In this document: positions 23,925-30,777 of the stretch, one piece after another
Numbering within the stretch: position 1 is the first letter of the stretch
Layout: the number at the start of each line of letters is the position of its first letter
Made by a program: the position numbers and the translations under genes
Notes under the pieces: generated by a model
Databases searched by the model: none
What the model saw: only the letters and a program-made list of their open reading frames with translations
Told to the model about the DNA's origin: nothing
From: Pseudomonadota bacterium
Lineage (GTDB): Bacteria > Pseudomonadota > Gammaproteobacteria > Steroidobacterales > Woeseiaceae
DNA length: 37,038 bases
Direction of reading: 5' to 3'
Assembly: GCA_022574185.1 (NCBI GenBank)
Contig: JACZSM010000028.1
Coordinates: 1-37,038, forward strand

Positions 23925-25309
23925 CGCTCGTCCGGGTATGCGAAGCCAGCATCTTCGCGGGCGGCAAAATCCGGTTTCGTGGCCCGCAGGATATCGAGGA
24001 TCACCTCGCGTTCTCCTGGCCGCAAGCGCGCCACTGCCGTGTCGCCTCGCTCGTCACCGAGCATCTCGGCAAAGCGACGGTATATGTAGTCTCGAGCGAT
24101 CCGCGGTAATGCATCAAATGCTTCCGAGTAAACGAGGTAGCTCAGCGGGTAACGAAAGGTGCGGGTCCGAAGATCGAACTGCCGCAATGACCTGCCCATG
24201 CCGTCATAGGGCCCTCGCCTTTCGAAAAGTCTGGTGAAGTTTGTGCTCCCGGTCACCGGGTCCGTCAACTCCGCCTCGTCTGCAAATAATAGAGCATTTA
24301 CCAGAGGTTCGGTCGTTTCTTCAACAAACAATTTCATTTCCTCTGATACGAACCGATCATTTCCATTGTTATCGTCTGTATTTCGATGCGCGTCCTTGGC
24401 AATCCTGGTGCGCACATCATAATTAACGCGCGTAATCAGGTTCTGCACATGCACCTGATGTTCGATTACAAGCAGCGCCACGATGTCGCTGTGACTTGTT
24501 GGATAGAATTCTGTATCGATCAAGTCATCGAGTGAATTCCGATTGTAAATACGCAGGCGTTCGAGGCCCTGCAACTCGGCCGCGTCCCTGACGACGATAT
24601 TACCCAGGTGTGCCAGGTCTCCGTGGTTACCAGTAACGTACCACCCGCCCCAGCGAAACCTGAACGGCGTCTTCGGACTCGTCAGTATCCAGCCTTCGTG
24701 CGACACAAGGTTGCTTTGCGTGTCCACGTAACCGGAACCCAGTATGAAGCGTGGCACACCGCCGCCCGTCATTGTCAGCGAATCGTGGCAGCGCAGGCAT
24801 TGCACAGTTTGCCGGTCGAACTGCGGTGTCGTCGAAGCGCGCTGCTCGAGTATGAAAAACACGGGACCCAGCTGTGGATCCATTGTCGCAATTTCGAGCA
24901 TACCCGAACCGGGCACAATGGCGACATACGCGTCGTCATTAAAGAAGATAGCGCGTGGACGCGACGGCAGGATATGCGTTTTGTTAATGCTGGTTTTGGA
25001 GAACACGAGCAGTTGCGAGGCCGGATCGATATCCAACGCTTCGAGTACTGCCATCAGATAGCCATTCGTATCATCGAATGCAAGCGTACGAACGCCTTGA
25101 TCAAGTTCCGATTGCAACTTTGCGATGCGCTCGCTCGGGCGCACAGTTCCATAACCGATGGCCGGATACTCGACCGCATAACGCGTCCCGCGCTCATTCT
25201 CCGCCGGCAGCACTGAATCGCCCTGCTCGGCTGACAACGCTTGCTTGCCCAAAGTCGACGCAAGCAGCATTGCGACACCGACTTCAGCAATTCGTAAGAC
25301 AGAAACCAT
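23921..25309 (-). CDS. Large exported protein with a single CxxCH, function unknown
   Basis: I start at the ATG at 25309 (462 residues, MVSVLRIAEVGVAMLLAS as signal); a TTG at 25345 would add 12 residues. Neither start has a strong ribosome binding site. The only heme motif is CLRCHDS at about 171-175, followed by a segment with GGVPRF, SHEGWILTSPKTPFRFRWGG and WYVTGNHGDLAHLGN. I recognise the WGGWYVTG-HG element from uncharacterised proteins of Planctomycetes and relatives that carry one CxxCH. The N-terminal part is mixed alpha/beta with no known domain; the C-terminal part is helical (RDYIYRRFAEMLGDERGDT). It is the first gene of the operon and overlaps the next by 4 bases. It may be a heme sensor or a redox enzyme, but nothing in the sequence decides this. 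Confidence 0.85.
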   Translation of the reverse strand: MVSVLRIAEVGVAMLLASTLGKQALSAEQGDSVLPAENERGTRYAVEYPAIGYGTVRPSERIAKLQSELDQGVRTLAFDDTNGYLMAVLEALDIDPASQLLVFSKTSINKTHILPSRPRAIFFNDDAYVAIVPGSGMLEIATMDPQLGPVFFILEQRASTTPQFDRQTVQCLRCHDSLTMTGGGVPRFILGSGYVDTQSNLVSHEGWILTSPKTPFRFRWGGWYVTGNHGDLAHLGNIVVRDAAELQGLERLRIYNRNSLDDLIDTEFYPTSHSDIVALLVIEHQVHVQNLITRVNYDVRTRIAKDAHRNTDDNNGNDRFVSEEMKLFVEETTEPLVNALLFADEAELTDPVTGSTNFTRLFERRGPYDGMGRSLRQFDLRTRTFRYPLSYLVYSEAFDALPRIARDYIYRRFAEMLGDERGDTAVARLRPGEREVILDILRATKPDFAAREDAGFAYPDER

Positions 25310-25400
25310 AACCGAAGAAACAATCGTAAATATAGACACTGACAAGCATACTCAAACGCGAAGAAGTTTGCCTTTTAACGCGCGATCAGGGAGTAACGTG

Positions 25401-26324
25401 ATGTCTAACGCGCTGTTCTGTTTTTTCGCTTTCCGCACACTACTTCGCCGCACGATTATCACTGCGTGCCTGGGCGTTGTCTGCAACGCGGCCGTGGCAC
25501 AAGTTGAACTGGTATCACCTGCCCGTGACGATCCACAACGGACCGAGCTTGCCGAGCCGTTCGAAATAATTGATGGCATCTTTTTCGTCGGCGGGCGAAT
25601 TCACTTGCCGTCATACCTGTTCACGACATCGGAGGGCCATATTCTGCTGGACACGGCATTCGATGAAAACGTGTCGGAAATTGTCGCAAACATCAGGCAG
25701 CTGGGTTTCGATCCCGAGGACGTGAAGTTGTTGTTGAGCTCGCACGCACATCACGATCATGTCGGCGGCCATTCGAATATGCGTGAAATCACGGGCGCGA
25801 TAACAGTTGCGTCGGCTGCCGACGCCGACGTCATCGAGTCGGGTGGAGCAACTGATTTCCGCGACACCGGTCTCTGGCCGCCAGCCACGGTAGACCGAAT
25901 CATCGTGGATGGCGAGCAGGTTAAGCTCGGTGATCGGGTGTTGACCGCTCACTTTACGCCCGGTCACACCAAGGGATGCACTACCTGGACAACCGTTGTC
26001 GAGGAAGATGGCAAGCAATATGATCTCGTTGTGCTCGGCGGGCTCAATGTGAACAAAACCGAGCCGCTGATAGACAATCCAAGATATCCGGACATGCCGC
26101 AACAGTTTGCATGGTCATTCGCGCGGCTTAAAGTTCTGCCCGTCGACGTTTATCTCGGCGCGCACGGCTATTGGTACGGCCTCAATGAAAAGCGCGAGCA
26201 GATGCTGGCTGGCGGCGATACCAATCCTTTCATAGATCCCGAGGGTTATCAGAACGCTATTCGTTTTTTCGAAAACGCCTACTTAGAGCGACTGAAAAAT
26301 GAGACTTATGACGATGCAGAATAA
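25401..26324 (+). CDS. Exported metallo-beta-lactamase-fold hydrolase, subclass B3-like, complete metal site
   Basis: The ATG at 25401 has AGGGAG 8 bases upstream and gives 307 residues; the frame is open further upstream only because it runs antisense to the divergent gene. The signal peptide is ITACLGVVCNAAVAQ. Metal ligands follow the B3 pattern: H115-A-H117-H-D119-H120, H189 in TPGHTKG and H255 in GAHGYWYG, so both zinc sites are complete. B3 enzymes include carbapenemases, but the fold is widely used for lactones, esters and other substrates, and the catabolic context argues against an antibiotic role. Extra features are VGGRIHLPSYLFTTSEGHIL before the first ligands and NPFIDPEGYQN at the C-terminus, shared with the next gene. 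The next gene begins inside its 3' end. Confidence 0.9.
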   Translation: MSNALFCFFAFRTLLRRTIITACLGVVCNAAVAQVELVSPARDDPQRTELAEPFEIIDGIFFVGGRIHLPSYLFTTSEGHILLDTAFDENVSEIVANIRQLGFDPEDVKLLLSSHAHHDHVGGHSNMREITGAITVASAADADVIESGGATDFRDTGLWPPATVDRIIVDGEQVKLGDRVLTAHFTPGHTKGCTTWTTVVEEDGKQYDLVVLGGLNVNKTEPLIDNPRYPDMPQQFAWSFARLKVLPVDVYLGAHGYWYGLNEKREQMLAGGDTNPFIDPEGYQNAIRFFENAYLERLKNETYDDAE

Positions 26325-27231
26325 GCAACGCGCGGCGTTATTGATCCTGACGTTAGTGCTGAGTCCTGTCGCCAGCGCGCAACTGACGCAGCAGCGCCTT
26401 GATTCGACCATCCGTGTCGACAATACCAATCAGACGCGTCGCGAAGCAGTGCGCATCATTGACAACATCTGGTGGGTTGGCCACTCGGCGGTTGGCGCCA
26501 TTCTGATTACCTCCTCCGAAGGGCACATCCTGATCGACACGACGTCGACTGAACTCGCTCCGTGGACAGTCGAAAGCATTGTCAATGCCGGGTTCGAGCT
26601 CGACGATATTCGCTACCTGCTCAATACGCACACGCATGAAGAGCACATGGGCGGCATGCCGATGTTTCGCAAGCTGCTACCACACGCGATACTGCTGGCG
26701 TCAAAAGAGAGCGCCGATGTGATGGCGACGGGCGGCAAGACAGATTTTCGCTACATCGTCGAACGCGACGAAACGGATCTGTTTGAACCATTCGTGGTCG
26801 ACGGACTCATTCGTCACGGCGACGAAATTCGTGTGGGTGACATCAGCATTGTCGCGCACCTGACGCCGGGACACACCGAGGGCACGACAACGTGGACGAC
26901 GACAGTAAGTGAGGACGGGCGCGACTACGACGTCGTTATTTTCGGCGGAATGTCTGCATCAGGTGCCTATCGGGTGCCGCTGATCGGCAACGAGTTCTAC
27001 CCTGAAATCGCCGAGGATTTCGTGCGTTCGTTCGAATATTTGCGCACGCTCAAATGCGACGTGTACCTGTACCCAAGGGCGGCGACTATCGAGCTGGACA
27101 AAAAGCTTAAAAAGCGTGGGGAATCCGGCAACCGCGGCAATCCCTTCGTTGATCCCGAAGGTTGCCAGCATTACATCGACTTCTACGAAAAACGATTCCT
27201 GAAACAACTCAACGAAGAGAAAGCCGACTAG
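26299..27231 (+). CDS. Exported metallo-beta-lactamase-fold protein, subclass B3-like, degenerate second metal site
   Basis: The start at 26299 overlaps the previous gene by 26 bases; in-frame ATGs at 26308 and 26314 are alternatives that still leave a signal peptide (LLILTLVLSPVASAQ). The 310-residue product is clearly a tandem paralogue (shared SEGHIL, TATGGKTDF-like, TPGHTxG and NPFVDPEG). In the metal site H111, H113, H116 and H192 are kept, but the Asp of HxHxDH is E115, and the last His (H255 in the neighbour) is R260 in LYPRAATIE. Zinc site 1 can form; site 2 is altered. It may be mono-zinc, use another metal, or be a non-catalytic partner of the first protein. The stop codon TAG shares the palindrome CTAG with the stop of the convergent gene. 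Confidence 0.88.
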   Translation: MRLMTMQNKQRAALLILTLVLSPVASAQLTQQRLDSTIRVDNTNQTRREAVRIIDNIWWVGHSAVGAILITSSEGHILIDTTSTELAPWTVESIVNAGFELDDIRYLLNTHTHEEHMGGMPMFRKLLPHAILLASKESADVMATGGKTDFRYIVERDETDLFEPFVVDGLIRHGDEIRVGDISIVAHLTPGHTEGTTTWTTTVSEDGRDYDVVIFGGMSASGAYRVPLIGNEFYPEIAEDFVRSFEYLRTLKCDVYLYPRAATIELDKKLKKRGESGNRGNPFVDPEGCQHYIDFYEKRFLKQLNEEKAD

Positions 27232-28145
27232 AAGCCTGACGTGTAATCCCGCATGCGGCGTTTCATCGCGTCATCAGGCAATCGCCCGAGACCCGCGCGC
27301 GCATTGTCTTCCATGTGCTGCGCTTTGGTCGTTTCGGTCAGCACGCAAGTTACGGCCGGATGGGCGAGGATGTACTTGAGGGAGTACTGCGCCCAGGATT
27401 CGCAATCGAATTCTGCAGACCAGTCGGGTAATTCGTGCCCGCCCACGTGAGCAAAAAACTCACCGTTCATGAACGGACCGTTCACAAGTATCGCAATGCC
27501 CAGATCTGCTGCGAGCGGCAACAGGCGCTCCTCCGCCGAGTACTCCATGACCGAGTAATTGAGCTGCACGAAATCGGGTGCTTCGCGTTTCATGAATGCC
27601 TCGAGCCGTTGGTAAAAACGTTCGTGCGCTACGGTCACTCCGATGTAACGCACCCTGCCCGCTTCCTTCCATGCACGCAGCGTCGGCCAGTGTGTTTCGA
27701 GGTCGGTGAGGCTTGATATTTGCAGCAGATCCAGCGGGTCGCGGCCGAACAGGCGCTGCGTCTGCTCAATCTGCGCGATGCCCTGTTCCTTGCCGAACAC
27801 AGTGATCTTGGTCGCGATGAACAGTGCATCGCGAAACTCCGATTGCTGCAGGACCTGCCCAAACCGGGCATCGAGTTCAGCCGGGCGCGGCGATGTATCA
27901 ACGACAGAACCACCGTAACTGATCAACTTGCGGATAACGGACTCGACCGGTGCGGTACCCGCTTCGCGAATAAATCGCACTGGCTTCGTCGAACCAAGGC
28001 CGACGATCGGCAACGTTTCCCTGCGGCCGGGAATCGCACGTTGCGGTAGCACATCGCCGGCAGTCACGGCCGCAGGCAATGTGCCCAAAACACCCAAACT
28101 CGAGAGTGCAGTCAGTAGTTCACGCCGATTAAATTTTGTATTCAT
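27228..28145 (-). CDS. Tat-exported aldo/keto-reductase-like protein with an incomplete catalytic tetrad
   Basis: The ATG at 28145 is 10 bases from GAGGAG; another ATG at 28154 overlaps the upstream stop but is too close to that site. The 305-residue product begins with a twin-arginine signal (FNRRELLTALSSLG) and then a TIM barrel of the aldo/keto reductase type: PIVGLGST, VVDTSP, IATKI, GRVRYIGVT, NYSVMEYSAEERLLPLA. Of the tetrad, D83 and K113 are kept, but the Tyr position is Pro (DTSPRPAE where relatives have DTSPxYG) and the His position is Ser (LLQISS for LxQVHN). Ordinary NADPH-dependent carbonyl reduction is therefore unlikely. It might have become a lyase, isomerase or binding protein. 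It follows the diheme cytochrome gene closely and is probably co-transcribed with it. Confidence 0.88.
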   Translation of the reverse strand: MNTKFNRRELLTALSSLGVLGTLPAAVTAGDVLPQRAIPGRRETLPIVGLGSTKPVRFIREAGTAPVESVIRKLISYGGSVVDTSPRPAELDARFGQVLQQSEFRDALFIATKITVFGKEQGIAQIEQTQRLFGRDPLDLLQISSLTDLETHWPTLRAWKEAGRVRYIGVTVAHERFYQRLEAFMKREAPDFVQLNYSVMEYSAEERLLPLAADLGIAILVNGPFMNGEFFAHVGGHELPDWSAEFDCESWAQYSLKYILAHPAVTCVLTETTKAQHMEDNARAGLGRLPDDAMKRRMRDYTSGF

Positions 28146-28150
28146 CTGAG

Positions 28151-29014
28151 TCATTCTCCTCGCTGCGCCGGAACGGACTTCAGGTAAGTCGCAATGGCGA
28201 GCCGGTCTTCTTTCGTCAGTTTGCTTGTACTGTTGTCCACCACAGCGCTCATTACGCTGCCAGTGGAATCGCCGTCGGGCAGCATGCCGATATCGAGAAA
28301 GTACTCGATGTCGTCAACCGCCCATTTACCGATCCCGTCGAGCCGATGCGGCGAGATATTCGGAGTGGAGTCCCCGTCCGGCATATCCGAATTCCCCGCA
28401 AGCTCGCGATCGTTCTCAATTGCACCGAAGCTGTCGCGCGGCGTGTGGCATTCTCCACAATGTCCCAGGTGACGCACGAGGTAGGCGCCACGATTCCATG
28501 CTGTGGATCGATTTTCGGATGGGACAAACCTGCCCGGCTCGAAGCTGCGTAATTTCCATGCCCCAGCCGCGAGGCGCGTGGATATGAATAACGCGAGCTC
28601 ATGTTCGGGTGCCTGCTTTACGACCGGATCGAGACTGAACAAATAGGCTTTCATGGCCAACAAATCCTTGCGTGAAACGCCCGTGTAGGACGTGTACGGG
28701 AACGACGGGTAATAGTGATCGCCATCCGGATTCACGCCCTCCCAAAATGCCCTCAGGAAATTTTCGTCGGTCCATTGGCCGATGCCGGTCGTGGGATCCG
28801 GCGTAATGTTGGGTGAATAGAAAGTGCCGAACGACGTTTCCAGGGGCCGACCACCGGCGAGCTGAACTGCTTGCTTCCCTGCTTCGGTGTGACAGTCGAT
28901 GCAACCACCAGCGAAGACAAGATATTCGCCGCGCGAGACTGCAGTCTCCTCCGCCGACGCAAACGCTACCACAAACACAGCAGCGGTCACGACCAGGAGC
29001 CCGGGGGAACGCAT
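28151..29014 (-). CDS. Diheme cytochrome c, alcohol-dehydrogenase cytochrome-subunit-like
   Basis: The 287-residue protein has a Sec signal (LLVVTAAVFVVAFASA) and two cytochrome c domains with C38-I-D-C-H42 and C186-G-E-C-H190. The first domain has the GRPLETSFGTFYSPNITPDP and TGIGQWTDENFLRAFWEG landmarks of cytochrome subunits that partner PQQ or flavin dehydrogenases; the second has ELAGNSDMPDGDSTPNIS. Those partners usually carry three hemes; this one has two. It could accept electrons from the PQQ dehydrogenase encoded at 8262-10046, which lacks its own heme domain, but the genes are 18 kb apart and the pairing is inference. The start is an ATG, and the next gene downstream is the aldo/keto-reductase-like gene. 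Confidence 0.92.
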   Translation of the reverse strand: MRSPGLLVVTAAVFVVAFASAEETAVSRGEYLVFAGGCIDCHTEAGKQAVQLAGGRPLETSFGTFYSPNITPDPTTGIGQWTDENFLRAFWEGVNPDGDHYYPSFPYTSYTGVSRKDLLAMKAYLFSLDPVVKQAPEHELALFISTRLAAGAWKLRSFEPGRFVPSENRSTAWNRGAYLVRHLGHCGECHTPRDSFGAIENDRELAGNSDMPDGDSTPNISPHRLDGIGKWAVDDIEYFLDIGMLPDGDSTGSVMSAVVDNSTSKLTKEDRLAIATYLKSVPAQRGE

Positions 29015-29022
29015 ACGCCGAC

Positions 29023-29478
29023 TCAGTCTTGCTTCTTTAAACGAAAATCTTCGTGACAGCCCTTGCAGGCCTTGCCCAGTTCCCGATGCGCCGCATCAAT
29101 CGCCTGCATTTCGCCACCGTTCGCTACCTCACTCAGCGCCTCGACGGCCGCCTGGAAATTCTCGATGGCGTCGGCGAACGCCTCCGGATTTTCCCAGATC
29201 GCCGGCAGTGCCCTATCATCTTCGAGATCCGAGCTTTGTTCAAACAGCGATTCGATTTCGCCCTTGAGATTCACCAACGCCTGAACGTGATTGCCCAGAT
29301 TGTCCGGATCGCCTGCTTTGCCGCGCACCATCATCGAGATTGCGCCGTTATGGCCACTGAGTGCTTTCATGATGGATTGGCGGTACTTTGCAGCATCTTC
29401 GGGCGTGGGCTCGGCCACAGCAGCTAATGAGATGGCGAGCGTGATCAACAGAGTTAGTCTTTTTATTGTCTGGCGCAT
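29023..29478 (-). CDS. Cytochrome c'/c556 family protein
   Basis: The 151-residue product has a signal peptide (LTLLITLAISLAAVA) and a four-helix-bundle pattern with the heme motif at the very end (C138-K-G-C-H142, then EDFRLKKQD), the hallmark of class II cytochromes. Helices include AAKYRQSIMKALSGH (early in the mature protein), DPDNLGNHVQALVNLKGEIE and DAIENFQAAVEALSEVA. The N-terminal RQSIMKAL places a Met where c556-type proteins have the sixth ligand. GGGGAG lies 8 bases before the ATG. Class II cytochromes act as electron carriers or bind NO; nothing here decides between these. It is 8 bases upstream of the diheme cytochrome gene, and divergent from the dienelactone hydrolase gene. Confidence 0.92.
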   Translation of the reverse strand: MRQTIKRLTLLITLAISLAAVAEPTPEDAAKYRQSIMKALSGHNGAISMMVRGKAGDPDNLGNHVQALVNLKGEIESLFEQSSDLEDDRALPAIWENPEAFADAIENFQAAVEALSEVANGGEMQAIDAAHRELGKACKGCHEDFRLKKQD

Positions 29479-29631
29479 TCTTTTTCTCCCCTATTTCATG
29501 TCCTTGACGAATGTACATCGCGACGCAGCAGCGGTCGAATGATGCATTTGATATGAATTGTTGTAATTGGGGCCGCCGGCGAGCCACAATAAATGCATCG
29601 CACATGCGATACGCGCACAGGAGTCAGGGCG
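29479..29631. promoter_or_regulatory. Divergent promoter region between cytochrome c' and dienelactone hydrolase genes
   Basis: This 153-base AT-richer stretch must hold promoters for both directions. It contains an imperfect palindrome, CATTTGATATGAATTG, at about 29546-29561. I cannot assign convincing -35/-10 pairs, so no specific promoter is claimed. Confidence 0.4.
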
Positions 29632-30513
29632 ATGAAAAAAGATGAAATCGACGATCAGGTTTACGACCTCTACGACCGTTACTGCCATGGCCGAATTGAC
29701 CGTCGTCAGTTCTTCGAACGTGCAGCCGCCCTGACCATTGGCGGTGTGTCTGCGCTAGCCATGGCAAAGAGTTTGTTGCCGCGCTACGCCGAGGCGCAGG
29801 TTATTTCGTTTAACGACGAACGCATGAAAGCGAAGTATGTCACCTACGCATCTCCCCGGGGAACTTCGGGCGAAATGCGCGGTTATCTCGTTGAACCGAC
29901 CGGCGATGGGCCATTTCCGAGCGTACTCGTTATGCATGAAAATCGCGGCTTGAATCCCTATATCGAGGATGTCGCACGGCGCGCTGCTGTCGAAGGATTC
30001 CTGGCATTGGCTCCAGATGGTTTGTCGCCGATCGGCGGTTACCCGGGCAACGACGACGACGGCCGCGTGATGCAAAAGACACTCGACCAGGCGAAGCTCC
30101 GCGAGGACATGGTCAACAGCGCGCGGTATCTCAGGTCGCATGAAATGTCGAACGGCAAGCTTGGCGCGACGGGCTTCTGTTGGGGCGGTGGCACGACCAA
30201 CTTTCTCGCGGTAACGCTGGGCGACGAACTCCACGCGGCTGTGCCGTTCTATGGCCGCGCGCCGGATACGGACGCCGTGCCGAATATCAGCGCGGCACTG
30301 CTGTGCCACTACGCTGAGGAAGATCCGCGCGTCAATGCAACGCGCGCCGATTACGAAGCCGCGCTCAAAGCCAACAAGGTCCGGTACGAGATGCACTCCT
30401 ATTCCGGCACACGGCACGGCTTTCACAACAACTCGACGCCGCGATTCAACGAAGAGGCGGCGGACCTGGCGTGGCAGCGCACGATAGCGTTCTTCAAAGT
30501 ACACCTTACTTAG
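29632..30513 (+). CDS. Dienelactone hydrolase-family protein with Tat-type leader
   Basis: The ATG at 29632 has AGGAG 9 bases upstream; 293 residues. After an acidic N-terminus comes DRRQFFERAAALTIGGVSAL, a twin-arginine signal at about 23-42. The alpha/beta-hydrolase core has the dienelactone hydrolase nucleophile Cys in GATGFCWGGG (C183), an Asp near 231 (EEDPRVN) and a His at 262 (GTRHGFHN). A Glu in VMHENRGL matches the Glu of the family that activates the Cys. Classical enzymes open dienelactone in chloroaromatic breakdown and are cytoplasmic; Tat-exported relatives are common in environmental bacteria and poorly characterised. A link to the PcaQ-like regulator of region A would make sense for an aromatic pathway but is not proven. 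Confidence 0.92.
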   Translation: MKKDEIDDQVYDLYDRYCHGRIDRRQFFERAAALTIGGVSALAMAKSLLPRYAEAQVISFNDERMKAKYVTYASPRGTSGEMRGYLVEPTGDGPFPSVLVMHENRGLNPYIEDVARRAAVEGFLALAPDGLSPIGGYPGNDDDGRVMQKTLDQAKLREDMVNSARYLRSHEMSNGKLGATGFCWGGGTTNFLAVTLGDELHAAVPFYGRAPDTDAVPNISAALLCHYAEEDPRVNATRADYEAALKANKVRYEMHSYSGTRHGFHNNSTPRFNEEAADLAWQRTIAFFKVHLT

Positions 30514-30537
30514 TAGGGATATCGCCGACTCGCAACG

Positions 30538-30777
30538 CTACTCGAGCATCGCCCTGACAACCAGGAACAGCACCGACGGTACAGTCAGACATCCGACGCC
30601 GGTATAAAACGTCGCCGACATCGCACCAATAGGGAACGGGCTTCGGATCGGTTGCTGCGTCGTGGACGATCTTTGGTCCAGATGATTATCGGGCGACGCC
30701 TGGTCTCCCTCAGTTGCATCGTCGTCGTCCTGGCCGGCGGCCTCTCCTCTACGGCGTGGTGTGCCCTTCGGTTGCCG
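30538..30777 (-). pseudogene. Open frame ending in a transporter-like membrane segment, possible remnant
   Basis: This 235-base gap between convergent genes holds a minus-strand frame open from 30777 to the TAG at 30538-30540. Its end encodes a hydrophobic segment, PIGAMSATFYTGVGCLT followed by VPSVLFLVVRAMLE, which resembles the last membrane helix of RND efflux permeases (GGM-x-SAT...VPxxFxVVxR). Before it is an acidic, polar stretch (QDDDDATEGDQ). The only ATG is at 30621, giving 27 residues; there is no usable start for the longer frame. It could be a decayed permease end, a frameshifted tail of the Tp34-like gene upstream, or chance. Confidence 0.2.

Noticed and set aside
25401..27231. 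Antibiotic-resistance beta-lactamases
   Set aside because: The B3-type metal motif is clear in the first gene, but the fold is shared by many lactonases and other hydrolases, the context is catabolic, and the second copy lacks two metal ligands.
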